This document shows, one piece after another, positions 39,992-48,196 of a stretch of DNA of 64,000 nucleotides; within the stretch, counting starts at the first letter, position 1, and each line of letters opens with the position of its first letter. The stretch lies in NCBI GenBank assembly GCA_965223355.1, contig CBDCWE010000003.1, forward strand, positions 124,001 through 188,000. Reading direction: 5' to 3'. The stretch is from Tectiglobus sp965223355 (lineage in GTDB: Bacteria; Pseudomonadota; Alphaproteobacteria; Rhizobiales; Hyphomicrobiaceae). The notes beneath the pieces are model-generated. The model ran no database searches. It was not told the DNA's origin and saw nothing but the letters and a program-made list of their open reading frames with translations. The position numbers were made by a program, and so were the translations under genes.

Positions 39992-41281
39992 TCACTGCTT
40001 GCCGTAGAACGCGTCCGGCAGCACCGTCACGATCCCCGGGAAGAGTGAGATAATGACGATTACGATCATGTAGGTCATCAGGAACGGGATGACCGCGTAG
40101 GAGATCCTGTCGATGCCGAGGTTGGTGATCCTCGCCGCCACGAACAGGTTGGCGCCAACCGGTGGCGTCAGGAAACCGATTTCGCATGCGACAACCATCA
40201 AAATACCGAACACGATCGGATCAACACCAACGGACACCACGATTGGCAGCAGCAGCGGCGTCAGCAAGATGATCTGCGCAATCGACTCCAGAAACATGCC
40301 CGTGATGATGAGAATGATCGCGATGATCATCAACAGCAGAAACTGGCTCGATGTGAAGTCTTTCAGGAAACCGCCAATCAGTTCCGGCACGTCCATCAGG
40401 CTCATGAGTTCGCCAAAGGCCTTGGCAGGACCCAGAATAATCACCACCGTGCCGGAGATCATCGCGGTCACCTTCATGCAGTGGACGACTTTTTCCCAAT
40501 CGAGTTCACGATGAATGAGGCTGCCGACGATGGCGGCGTAGAACACTGCAACAGAAGCTGCTTCCGTGGGTGTGAAGACACCGGAGTAGATCCCACCGAG
40601 GATCACGATCGGCGCGCCGATCGCCCATTTGCCATGCCACAGCGCGCGCACAACACGTGACCAGGAAAACGGAGTGGTCTCGACACCGTATCCCTTGTGT
40701 CGGGCGACCAGCCACGTGCACAGCATCAACAAAATGCTGGCGAGGATGCCGGGCAAAATACCGGCAAGGAACAGGCGCGGGATTGAGTTGTCCGACACGA
40801 TGCCATAGATAATCATCAGATTGCTTGGCGGAATGAGGCTGCCAAGCGCGCCGCCGGAGGCAACGATCGCACCACCGAATGCACCATCGTATTTCTGGCG
40901 CAGCATTGCCGGTACCATGACCGCACCGATTGCAGCGGTGGTCGCGGGGCCGGAACCCGACAATGCCGCAAAGAACGTGCAGCCCAACACAGCGACAATC
41001 CCGAGACTGCCGGAGTAGCTGCCGACGAGTGATTGCGCGATGGCGACAATCCGGTCGGCCAGTCCCCCGCGCTCCATCAAGGCGCCGGCAAAGACGAACA
41101 GTGGAATTGTCATCAACGGCACCGGCTCCACACCGGTGTACATGGCCTGCGCGAGCGCAACGAACGGCGTGTCGATCAGCCAGTATCCAAACAGCGTGGC
41201 GATCGCGACTGCGATCGGAATTGGCACGCCAAGTGCGATGGTCCCAACCAGGACCAGGAACATCACGACGACTTCGTTCAT
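39992..41281 (-). CDS. dctM: TRAP transporter large permease (DctM/SiaM-type)
   Basis: 429 residues, the 12-14 helix ion-coupled subunit of a tripartite ATP-independent periplasmic transporter. Conserved motifs include PLFVFAGALMERGGLADRIV, SGSGPATTAAIGAVMVPAM, GGALGSLIPPSNLMIIYG and GFLTPPVGANLFVAA. Its ATG overlaps the stop of the small permease gene, so the two are translationally coupled. Confidence 0.95.
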   Translation of the reverse strand: MNEVVVMFLVLVGTIALGVPIPIAVAIATLFGYWLIDTPFVALAQAMYTGVEPVPLMTIPLFVFAGALMERGGLADRIVAIAQSLVGSYSGSLGIVAVLGCTFFAALSGSGPATTAAIGAVMVPAMLRQKYDGAFGGAIVASGGALGSLIPPSNLMIIYGIVSDNSIPRLFLAGILPGILASILLMLCTWLVARHKGYGVETTPFSWSRVVRALWHGKWAIGAPIVILGGIYSGVFTPTEAASVAVFYAAIVGSLIHRELDWEKVVHCMKVTAMISGTVVIILGPAKAFGELMSLMDVPELIGGFLKDFTSSQFLLLMIIAIILIITGMFLESIAQIILLTPLLLPIVVSVGVDPIVFGILMVVACEIGFLTPPVGANLFVAARITNLGIDRISYAVIPFLMTYMIVIVIISLFPGIVTVLPDAFYGKQ

Positions 41282-41787
41282 CCGTGCATCTCCGCTTGTC
41301 CGGCGGGATCCGGAACGAGCGGCTCACCGTGCTTGAAGTGCCGGTAATAGACCTGCACGAGCCGCAGGGTCATCAGCGCGAAGCCAACAGCAATGACCAG
41401 ATAGGGCCACTTCTGATCGATATCGAGCACGGGCGAGCGGTAGCGGCGCTCCCAAAGTGAGGCATGCAGCAGGATGCCCTGCCAGCAGATGAAGATGCTG
41501 AAGATGAACCAAATGAAATCACTGAGATAGATCAGCCAGGTCGATAGCGGTTTGGGAAAAAGCTGGACCAGGTTGAGGACGCGGATGTGCGCGCGCTCTC
41601 GCACGGCCCACGACGCCGACAAGTAAACGGACCACAGCATGCAGTAGACCGCAATCTCGTCGGACCATGACATCGGCGCCTTGAAGGCATAGCGCATGAC
41701 GACCTGGGCAAACACCAGGCACGACATGATAACCAGGCCGATGCCGGCAATCAGCTCCTCGAAATGCTTATCGAGAAATCGAACCAT
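41278..41787 (-). CDS. dctQ: TRAP transporter small permease (DctQ)
   Basis: 169 residues with four predicted membrane helices (about 13-35, 50-66, 88-108, 128-148). The DctQ signature RYAFKAPMSWSDEIAVYCML followed by WAVRERAHIRVLNLVQLFP is clear. It pairs with DctM in the inner membrane. It is separated from dctP by about 106 bp with a hairpin. Confidence 0.92.
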   Translation of the reverse strand: MVRFLDKHFEELIAGIGLVIMSCLVFAQVVMRYAFKAPMSWSDEIAVYCMLWSVYLSASWAVRERAHIRVLNLVQLFPKPLSTWLIYLSDFIWFIFSIFICWQGILLHASLWERRYRSPVLDIDQKWPYLVIAVGFALMTLRLVQVYYRHFKHGEPLVPDPAGQAEMHG

Positions 41788-41854
41788 GCTCCCTCACACA
41801 CCACTGGCTTTGAACGAATGTGTACACGCGACAGACTACAACAGCAGATGACAA

Positions 41855-41878
41855 GCGCCCGGCCTGCTGACCGGGCGC
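41855..41878 (-). terminator. Hairpin between dctP and dctQ
   Basis: An 8 bp GC-rich stem (41855-41862 with 41871-41878) with an 8-nt loop, followed on the minus strand by TTGTCATCTG. It likely causes partial termination, so that the periplasmic binding protein is made in excess of the permeases. Confidence 0.55.
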
Positions 41879-41893
41879 CTCTGTCGAGGGAGC

Positions 41894-42898
41894 TTACTTG
41901 GCGGCGCCGTTGATGGCTTCGATAAGCTTAACGTAGTCACCGCCGCGCTTCTTGGCGAATTCAGCATGAACCTTCGCGGCCGCGCTGATGAACGGACCGG
42001 TGTCCGGCTTGGTGATCTTTACGCCGTGCTTTTCTTGCAGAAGCTTGGAGATTTCAGCTTCCTTGTCGAGCACCTGCTTGCGCGAAAACTGTGCCGCCGT
42101 CGTCGCAGCATCGTAGACGGCCTTGCGCTCCTCGCTGGTCAGCTTCTGCATGAACTTGTCGCTGACGAAAAACGGAGGGGCGAGCGCGAAATGCCCGGTC
42201 AGCGCAATATGTTTTGCGACTTCATGAAACTTCTGAGAATAGATCACGTCGATGGGCAGGTCTCCGCCGTCAACCGTTCCCGTCTGAACCGCGGTCAACG
42301 TCTCCGACCAGGCGAGCGGAACAGGATCCGATCCGAAAGCCTTGTAGGTGTCGACCATCACGACATTCTTGGGCACGCGATACTTCAGCGGGCCAAAGTC
42401 CGCGATGGTGTTGATCGCCTTCTTGGAGTTGTAGATGTGACGGAAGGAGACAAGAATGATCTTGACGAGGTGGACGCCGGCCTGTTTCGGCATGTCCTTC
42501 CAGATCATCTCGCCAATCGGGCCGTCAACGACCTCGATCGCGTGCTTGTAGTTTTGCAGCATGTACGGAAGAACCAAGAGGTCGATCTTCGGATAGAAGG
42601 GTCCGGCATTGTTCTGGGCGATAATCGTGCCGTCGAGCGTGCCGAGCTGGAGTTTTTTGTACATTTCCTGCTCGCCGCCCATCTTGAAGCAGCAAAAGAT
42701 CTTGACCTTCACGTTGCCGTTGGTGCGCTTTTCAAGGTCCTTCATGAATTCGACGGCGAAGGTGTGATAAGCGTTGCCTTCCGCGACGGCATGCCCGAGC
42801 TTGAGGATTTTTGCAGCGTTGGCACTACCGGCCGCGAGCGCCGACAGAGACAGCACTGCCGCAAGCGCAATTGCGCCGGTCATCAGCTTTCTAAACAT
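41894..42898 (-). CDS. dctP: TRAP transporter substrate-binding protein (DctP)
   Basis: 334 residues with a Sec signal peptide (MFRKLMTGAIALAAVLSLSA, cleavage near SANA-A). The start is set by GGAGGAAAC just before the ATG. The DctP features KILKLGHAVAEGNAYHTFAV, the specificity arginine region PLKYRVPKNVVMVDTYKAFG, and WSETLTAVQTGTVDGGDLPI are present. It binds an organic anion in the periplasm for DctQM. A LacI-type operator lies about 210 bp upstream. Confidence 0.93.
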   Translation of the reverse strand: MFRKLMTGAIALAAVLSLSALAAGSANAAKILKLGHAVAEGNAYHTFAVEFMKDLEKRTNGNVKVKIFCCFKMGGEQEMYKKLQLGTLDGTIIAQNNAGPFYPKIDLLVLPYMLQNYKHAIEVVDGPIGEMIWKDMPKQAGVHLVKIILVSFRHIYNSKKAINTIADFGPLKYRVPKNVVMVDTYKAFGSDPVPLAWSETLTAVQTGTVDGGDLPIDVIYSQKFHEVAKHIALTGHFALAPPFFVSDKFMQKLTSEERKAVYDAATTAAQFSRKQVLDKEAEISKLLQEKHGVKITKPDTGPFISAAAKVHAEFAKKRGGDYVKLIEAINGAAK

Positions 42899-43108
42899 GT
42901 TTCCTCCGACAATTTTGGTTAGCGCTGTGCCCATGAGCTAGCGCTGCTTGTCAAAGCACCTGGATCGCGAAATGAGCCAAGTGCCACAGGGAACACGCCT
43001 TTGGTAATGGCGAATGCAAGCGTAATGGCGAATGCAAGTCTGTTCTCGTTGAAGGCGTATCACCCCTACTGTCAGCCTTGCAGAACAGACAGGCGATAGC
43101 AAGGAAAA

Positions 43109-43122
43109 TGTAAGCGATTACA
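43109..43122. promoter_or_regulatory. LacI-family operator upstream of the TRAP operon
   Basis: TGTAAGCGATTACA is a near-perfect palindrome with the central CG of LacI/GalR-type sites. It matches the site in front of the lacI-type gene at 12 or 13 of 14 bases, depending on strand. It lies in the 42899-43393 spacer, which has no gene apart from a family 1 repeat. Confidence 0.65.
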
Positions 43123-43231
43123 TTGCGCGCCAGACCAAACCGTTGAGCGCAAAGATGACGATTGCGCATCGTCGATTTTGTGGCGTCGACATCGAGGATC
43201 GGCGAAGCCGGCCACCTCTATCGCGCACGAC

Positions 43232-43377
43232 TAGATCATCGTGCTTTAAGTTGGAACCGCCATTGCGGTTCCAACTTAAAGCACAAAGATGATCGCCACT
43301 TTAGAGGCGAGAGAGGCGAGCAACTTTCTGCCTTTATTCAGGATCGTTCCGATTCCGAATAAAGGCAGGTTGCTCAA
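43232..43377 (-). repeat. Family 1 double-hairpin repeat, full copy with 9 bp duplication
   Basis: 146 bp, TA on one side and AA on the other. The linker carries an extra GAGAGGCGA next to GAGGCGA, lengthening it by nine bases while both hairpins stay intact. It ends 16 bp from the stop codon of the LacI-type regulator. Confidence 0.9.
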
Positions 43378-43393
43378 AGGGGCAATCGAACAA

Positions 43394-44461
43394 TCAGTTG
43401 CTCCGCGGTCCGGCCAAAGAGGCCCGCGTTACGAGTTCCGGCTGGAACTCCACGCCGCTGATATCCTCCGCGCCGCTGTTGAGTGCCAACAGGACTTCGG
43501 CCGCAGCCACGCCCATGCGACGATGCGGGATATGGACCGTCGTAAGGGCCGGGTCCGTTACGGAGGCAAGATCGATGTCGTCAAACCCAACGATGGAAAC
43601 ATCGCCCGGAACCGACAGCCCCGCGCGCTTTGCATGCATCATGGCACCGACGGCCAGCACATCGTTACCGCAAATGACGGCTGTCGGCCGAGTTGGCAGT
43701 GCCATCAGAGTTGCCATCGCCTCGGCCGCGTCTTGAAGGTTATAGGGTGCCTCGATCAGGTGGTCCTGCGGCAACCCAAGGCGGCGTGCGCTTAGGGCCG
43801 AGCGCACGCCTTTGATGCGGTCAGCAGCCCTATCGTTACCCCGCGAAATTCCAGCAATCATGGCGATTTTCTTGTGGCGATAGTCCAAGACCAGGTTGGC
43901 GAGGTCCGCGGCAGCGGAACGATTGTCAAAGCCGACGCACGGATATTCGCTATTGGGATCGAAGGTCCACGCCAGCACGACAGCTACGCTTTGGCGAGCG
44001 AGCAGGGCATAGGTGCGCTCGGGTCGCGCCGTACCAATCAGCATCAGGCCATCGACACCACGGCTGAGAAGGGACTGGATCTGCTGATACTCTCGCAATG
44101 GATCATAGCCCGTTGTTGCGATGAGAAGCGTGATTCCGGCTTCCGCCAGTGTCTCCTGGAGCGCCTGGAGGCCACGCGCAAAGATGGCGTTATCCACCGT
44201 GGGTATCAGCGCGCCAACCGTGTTTGACTTGTTCGAGGCCAATGCCCGGCCGCCGAAGTGGGGTGTGTAGCCAAGCCGCTCAACAGCGTTGCGAACACTT
44301 TCCAGTGTCGCGCGGCTGACCTTCCCGGGTTCGTTCAAGCTGCGAGAAACCGTGGCCGTCGATACGCCGGCAAGGCGTGCAACATCATTGATCGAAGGTT
44401 TTGATTTCGTCGCCAACCTGACAGAACTCCGGAGTCTTTGGTCCGCCTCATCATACACCAT
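43394..44461 (-). CDS. LacI-family transcriptional regulator
   Basis: 355 residues. The N-terminal helix-turn-helix SINDVARLAGVSTATVSRSL (about 23-42) and hinge helix (YTPHFGGRALASNKSNTVGA) are canonical. The periplasmic-binding-protein-like sensor domain follows, with TGYDPLREYQQIQSLLSRGV, AVICGNDVLAVGAMM and VPGDVSIVGFDDIDLASVTD. It presumably controls the TRAP operon and itself: near-identical operators lie before both. Ligand unknown, but LacI members usually sense sugars or sugar acids. Confidence 0.92.
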   Translation of the reverse strand: MVYDEADQRLRSSVRLATKSKPSINDVARLAGVSTATVSRSLNEPGKVSRATLESVRNAVERLGYTPHFGGRALASNKSNTVGALIPTVDNAIFARGLQALQETLAEAGITLLIATTGYDPLREYQQIQSLLSRGVDGLMLIGTARPERTYALLARQSVAVVLAWTFDPNSEYPCVGFDNRSAAADLANLVLDYRHKKIAMIAGISRGNDRAADRIKGVRSALSARRLGLPQDHLIEAPYNLQDAAEAMATLMALPTRPTAVICGNDVLAVGAMMHAKRAGLSVPGDVSIVGFDDIDLASVTDPALTTVHIPHRRMGVAAAEVLLALNSGAEDISGVEFQPELVTRASLAGPRSN

Positions 44462-44487
44462 GCAAGGTAGGCGTTTGCGCCAGTATA

Positions 44488-44501
44488 TGTAAGCGTTTAC
44501 A
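44488..44501. promoter_or_regulatory. LacI-family operator in front of the lacI-type gene
   Basis: TGTAAGCGTTTACA, 27 bp upstream of the regulator's ATG. On the minus strand the site overlaps the start of a TATACT hexamer that could be a -10 box. Binding here would therefore block autogenous transcription. Confidence 0.7.
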
Positions 44502-44612
44502 TCTTTTCCAGGAAGACGCTATCGCTCCCATCGCCAGGCAAGAACCGCGATGCCGATCGAAGACCTGAAATGAGCCCCTAAACCGCCCCTGCTTAAGAAT
44601 TAAGGCACGTCA

Positions 44613-44634
44613 CCGGCGCTTTTTTGAGCGCCGG
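44613..44634. terminator. Hairpin with internal T-run
   Basis: A 7 bp stem (44613-44619 with 44628-44634) surrounds TTTTTTGA. It belongs to the short repeat also seen at 24955-25015. The remaining 44502-44846 stretch holds no recognised gene. Confidence 0.4.
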
Positions 44635-44846
44635 CAAGGCGCGCGACGCAGCCCGGCCCACAACAGCGTGCCGTTGTCTTCAGCATCACCTTGAGCGGAT
44701 GCGGCCGGAAACTTCCCGCACTTCGTCTGCTCCTTCTTATTGCGGTGATCAAGCCTCGCCAAGCCCAACTGCATCACGGCAAGGCACCACTCGAAATCAA
44801 TCCCAAGACTGTGCCATGATTTGCGACGTGTTCAGAGCTTCCCTAA

Positions 44847-45010
44847 GGAACCTCTGGGGTCCAGGGGATCCATCCCCTGGTCGGGGAGTTTGAGGGGCTG
44901 AAAGCCCCTCAAGGATCGCCGCAAGGCGGCGATATGTTAAGGGCTCTGCCCTTAACGATCCCGCCAAAGGGCCGAGCCCTTTGGAAACCTGAGACTTGTT
45001 CAGAGGTTCC
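44847..45010 (+). repeat. Family 2 five-hairpin repeat, intact copy
   Basis: 164 bp bounded by 10 bp perfect inverted repeats (44847-44856 with 45001-45010). Five successive stems lie inside: 44861-44869/44872-44880, 44890-44899/44903-44912, 44915-44922/44926-44933, 44936-44944/44948-44956 and 44964-44972/44976-44984, each with a 2-3 nt loop. Confidence 0.9.
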
Positions 45011-45041
45011 CTTGGTCACGATCGAGAACAAGGCGTGCAAA

Positions 45042-45488
45042 TGTATGCGATCAAAAACGGCGTGGCTTGCTGGAAAAATAGAGCCATAAAGGCCGTTTTT
45101 GAGGTCATCGCCATCAAACTCAAACCGGTCAATGGCGCCGACCCCGAGAGTTTTACCGCACTGCAAGCGCGTTCGGCTGAACAAGCAGGCAGCACCGCAT
45201 CACTTCCGCGGCCTTGGGCACATTTATGGCACCGATGGTGTTACGCTCGATTTCGGAACCGCAAAGTTCGAGGCACCGGCGGATCTCGGTCTGGCGAGGG
45301 CTGCCCTCAGGATCAAATGGTATCATGACAATGAGATCAACATCCCGCCGGTTGTACTGACCGATGGCGCCCGATGCTGGGTCGCGCTCTATGGCTTGAA
45401 CGGGAATTGGTTTGAATGCGAGGGCGCCGATTTCGCAACGTTGGCGCCCCTAAAACTATTTCCATGGGTTGGTTTCCAATCAGGCTAG
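45042..45488 (+). pseudogene. Probable frameshifted unknown gene
   Basis: Two adjacent plus-strand frames read like protein. The first (45042 to about 45180) gives MYAIKNGVACWKNRAIKAVF... and PVNGADPESFTALQARS. The second (about 45200-45488) gives GHIYGTDGVTLDFGTAKFEA... and WVALYGLNGNWFECEGADFA. A one-frame shift near 45185 separates them. The stop TAG is the left boundary of a family 1 repeat. No family is recognised. The second part alone (129 codons from 45099) could also be a small intact gene. Confidence 0.35.
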
Positions 45489-45550
45489 ATCATCTTTGTG
45501 CTTTAAGTTGGAACCGCAACAGCGGTTCCAACTTAAAGCACGATGATCTA
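45486..45550 (+). repeat. Family 1 repeat, half copy (hairpin B only)
   Basis: 65 bp, flanked by TA on both sides. A single perfect long hairpin (GTGCTTTAAGTTGGAACC arms around GCAACAGC) with GATCATC/GATGATC ends. The two ends supply the stop codons of the neighbouring frames on both strands. Confidence 0.9.
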
Positions 45551-46075
45551 ACGCTCCATCATGCGCGGCATGATCTCGACGAAATTGCACGGGCGATGGC
45601 GGTTGTCGAACTGCCACTTGAGGATGGCGTCCCAGGCGTCCCGGCAGGCTCCCGGTGATCCCGGCAGACAGAAAATGTAGGTGCCGTTGGCAACGCCGGC
45701 ACAAGCGCGCGACTGCACCGTCGAGGTCTTGATCTTGTCGTAGGAGATGATGTGAAAGACAACCGAAAAGCCATCGATATGCTTTTCAAACAGCGGCATC
45801 AGCGCTTCCGGCGTGACATCGCGACCGGTAAACCCGGTCCCGCCCGTCGTCAGCACAACGTCGACCTGTGGATCGGCTATCCAGCCTGCCACCGTCGCAC
45901 GAAGCCGGCCGATATCATCCGGCACGATCGCCCGGCCGGCCAACTCATGACCGGCCTCCTGCAGGCGCGTGATCAGCGTCTCACCGGAGCGGTCATCCGC
46001 CAGCGTGCGCGTGTCGGAAACCGTCAACACGGCAATCTTAACCGGCACAAACGCGCGTGTTGCATCGATGTTCAC
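45548..46075 (-). CDS. moaB: Molybdenum cofactor biosynthesis protein B (MoaB/Mog family)
   Basis: 175 residues. MoCF-binding fold with VKIAVLTVSDTRTLADDRSG, DVVLTTGGTGFTGRDVTPEA and IFCLPGSPGACRDAW, the molybdopterin-binding motifs. It acts in molybdopterin adenylylation or an accessory step of molybdenum cofactor synthesis. GTG at 46075 is taken as the start because GGAGG lies eight bases before it; a TTG one codon upstream is possible. The TAG stop is formed by the end of a family 1 half-repeat, so the C-terminus may be slightly altered. Confidence 0.88.
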   Translation of the reverse strand: MNIDATRAFVPVKIAVLTVSDTRTLADDRSGETLITRLQEAGHELAGRAIVPDDIGRLRATVAGWIADPQVDVVLTTGGTGFTGRDVTPEALMPLFEKHIDGFSVVFHIISYDKIKTSTVQSRACAGVANGTYIFCLPGSPGACRDAWDAILKWQFDNRHRPCNFVEIMPRMMER

Positions 46076-46171
46076 CAACGCTACCTCCTGATGTCCAACC
46101 GCTGTCCGCCAGCGGCCATTCGCCATTTGCCAGCCACCAGCCGCCAGCTGCCAGCCGGATATGATCGTCGT

Positions 46172-47008
46172 TTACTCCAGCCTGAAGCCCTTGGCCCTGG
46201 CAAACGCGCCAAAACTCTCGCGCTCGGGTTTGGCATACTGGCGGGCCTTGTCTTCCGACCACGTATAAGGATCAGCGGCGCCGAACTCGTCGGCGGAGCG
46301 TTGCGGCCCGAGCATCGGCTGCAGCGCGTGGCGACGCCGATCGTAGGCTGCAACCTGCGCCTCGATATCCTGGTCACTGAAGCGATCGACATGCACGGTC
46401 GCAGCCAGCGGCAACCGCAGGGCGATCGGCTTGTCGCCTTGCGGCCAACCGACCGCGAGGCCGGCAACCGCAAACACGTGGTCCGGCAGCGCCAGGATGT
46501 CGCTGACCGTGGCCGAGTCATTGCGAATGGCGCTGATCGGGCAGCAGCTGAGGCCGACTGTTTCGGCCGCCGTAATAAAGGCCTGCATGGCGATGCCGGC
46601 ATCGACGGCGGCGTTGAAAAAGGCATCGAGATGATCGTTCGCAAACGGCCGGTGACGCCATTCATGGATCTGGCGCTGGCGCCGATTGTTGGCGCAAAAG
46701 ACGAGCAACTCGGGCGCCTTGGCGATCCATGCTTGTGCGGGAATGCAAGCCTCCAGCCGGGCGCGGATCGTGCGATCCTTGACTATGATGATATCGCGCT
46801 GCTGCATATCGCTCTTGGTCGGTGCCGTCAGGGCAACGGCGGCCAGCAACTCGAGCAACTCGCGACTGACCGGCTTGTCGATGTAGCGACGGTCCGACTT
46901 GCGCTTGGCCATGCGCAGCAATCCGTCGAGATTATCGAGGTTTTCTGCGGGCTCTCTCGGCGCCGCGCCAAACCTGTGCGCCAGCCGTTCCAACAACTGC
47001 TCCATCAT
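46172..47008 (-). CDS. Nitroreductase family protein
   Basis: 278 residues, FMN-dependent oxidoreductase fold. RMAKRKSDRRYIDKPVSREL is the N-terminal FMN-binding segment (the R-S-x-R-x-[FY] type), followed by ALTAPTKSDMQQRDIIIVKD, AFITAAETVGLSCCPISAIR and HVFAVAGLAVGWPQGDKPIA. It reduces quinones or nitro compounds with NAD(P)H, but the true substrate is unknown. The 96 bp spacer to moaB contains short GCCAGC-type direct repeats. Confidence 0.82.
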   Translation of the reverse strand: MMEQLLERLAHRFGAAPREPAENLDNLDGLLRMAKRKSDRRYIDKPVSRELLELLAAVALTAPTKSDMQQRDIIIVKDRTIRARLEACIPAQAWIAKAPELLVFCANNRRQRQIHEWRHRPFANDHLDAFFNAAVDAGIAMQAFITAAETVGLSCCPISAIRNDSATVSDILALPDHVFAVAGLAVGWPQGDKPIALRLPLAATVHVDRFSDQDIEAQVAAYDRRRHALQPMLGPQRSADEFGAADPYTWSEDKARQYAKPERESFGAFARAKGFRLE

Positions 47009-47117
47009 CCCTCACGTCCTTTCACACATTCATAGAACCGCTGCTGCCCGATCTTGTTCCGGCTCAAATTCCGGCTCAAACATCGATTGGTGACCGGCAG
47101 ACCAGGCTGGCGCTGCT

Positions 47118-48044
47118 TCAATCGTTGTCAAGCGCTTCACGAACCGCCAACAGATCGCGCCAGGCGAGCCGCTTTGCCGCCGGCGTGCGTAGCAAATAGG
47201 CCGGGTGAAGCGTTGGCATCACCCGGATCGGGGCGCCGCCTGCGACGCCGAACCGGCCCCACTTGCCCCGGGTTTTCATAATCCCCTGCGCGACATTGAG
47301 GATCGCTTTCGCGGCCGGTCCGCCAACCGTCACGATGATCTGCGGTGCCACCAACTCGATCTGCCGTTCGAGAAACGGGCGGCAGGCGAGAACTTCCTGC
47401 GGTGTCGGGGTGCGATTGCCGGGCGGGCGCCAGTAGACCACATTGGTAATGTGGACCTCGCCGTCATCGAGCGCGATGGCAGCCAACATCTTGTCGAGCA
47501 ACTGACCGGCGCGGCCGACGAACGGCACGCCTGATCGATCCTCATCGCGGCCCGGCGCCTCGCCGATCACCATCACGCGGGCGTGTTCGCCACCACGATA
47601 AAAACAGAGGTTCTTGGCCGTCGCCTTGAGCCCGCAGCCGTCAAACCGCGCCAGGGCGTCATTGAGGGCGGCGATCGTCGTTGCGACCTGTGCGGCCTGG
47701 CGGGCGTCGGCCTCGGCGGCGTCCGGAGCGGTTGGGATAAAACCGCGATGCTGGCGCGCGTCGTGGCCGGCAACCGGCGCCGCGGCGGCCGAGCGGCCGG
47801 CGCCGGCCGGCTTTGATCGCGCCATGGTGCCGGGCGCCGGGTCAGCGCTCGCGGCGACCGGCGGCGATGGACTGCGAGCGGCGGCCGGCAACAGCCCCGC
47901 CACATCGAGCGGCGCAACACCGCCGCGCCCGGGCCAGTTGACCGACGTCTCGCAAACCGCCGCATCGACACCCATTTCACGGTACCAATGCAACAGCGCC
48001 AACCGGGCGTCACGATCAGGTGCGCGTCTATCCGAGTTGCTCAT
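47118..48044 (-). CDS. Uracil-DNA glycosylase, family 4-like
   Basis: 308 residues; removes uracil from DNA in base-excision repair. After an Ala/Pro-rich, probably disordered N-terminal part (about 45-120), the glycosylase domain has VMVIGEAPGRDEDRSGVPFV (motif A with GEAPG), GRAGQLLDKML, ITNVVYWRPPGNRTPT and the C-terminal MPTLHPAYLLRTPAAKRLAW with HPAYLLR. The UdgX insertion (KRRIH) is absent. The start MSNSDRRAPDRDAR is chosen; a longer frame lacks conservation. Divergent from the ETF-QO gene. Confidence 0.88.
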   Translation of the reverse strand: MSNSDRRAPDRDARLALLHWYREMGVDAAVCETSVNWPGRGGVAPLDVAGLLPAAARSPSPPVAASADPAPGTMARSKPAGAGRSAAAAPVAGHDARQHRGFIPTAPDAAEADARQAAQVATTIAALNDALARFDGCGLKATAKNLCFYRGGEHARVMVIGEAPGRDEDRSGVPFVGRAGQLLDKMLAAIALDDGEVHITNVVYWRPPGNRTPTPQEVLACRPFLERQIELVAPQIIVTVGGPAAKAILNVAQGIMKTRGKWGRFGVAGGAPIRVMPTLHPAYLLRTPAAKRLAWRDLLAVREALDND

Positions 48045-48196
48045 CGGCCAACCATAGCGGGCACGGGCCGAAAATTCATCCATTGACGTGACATATCCAG
48101 GATCAAACGCGAATCTTCGCCGCCCACCCCTTGACGGCTCTCGATGCGACCGGATTAATCCGCCGGAACACATCAACGAGCGGGAAATCATAAGGC

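Noticed and set aside
33653..45550. CRISPR array made of the dispersed palindromic repeats
   Set aside because: The copies are 135-164 bp, kilobases apart and in both orientations. There are no regular spacers and no cas genes.
47118..48044. UdgX-type uracil-DNA glycosylase
   Set aside because: The KRRIH insertion that defines UdgX is absent after the GEAPG motif, so family 4-like is the better call.
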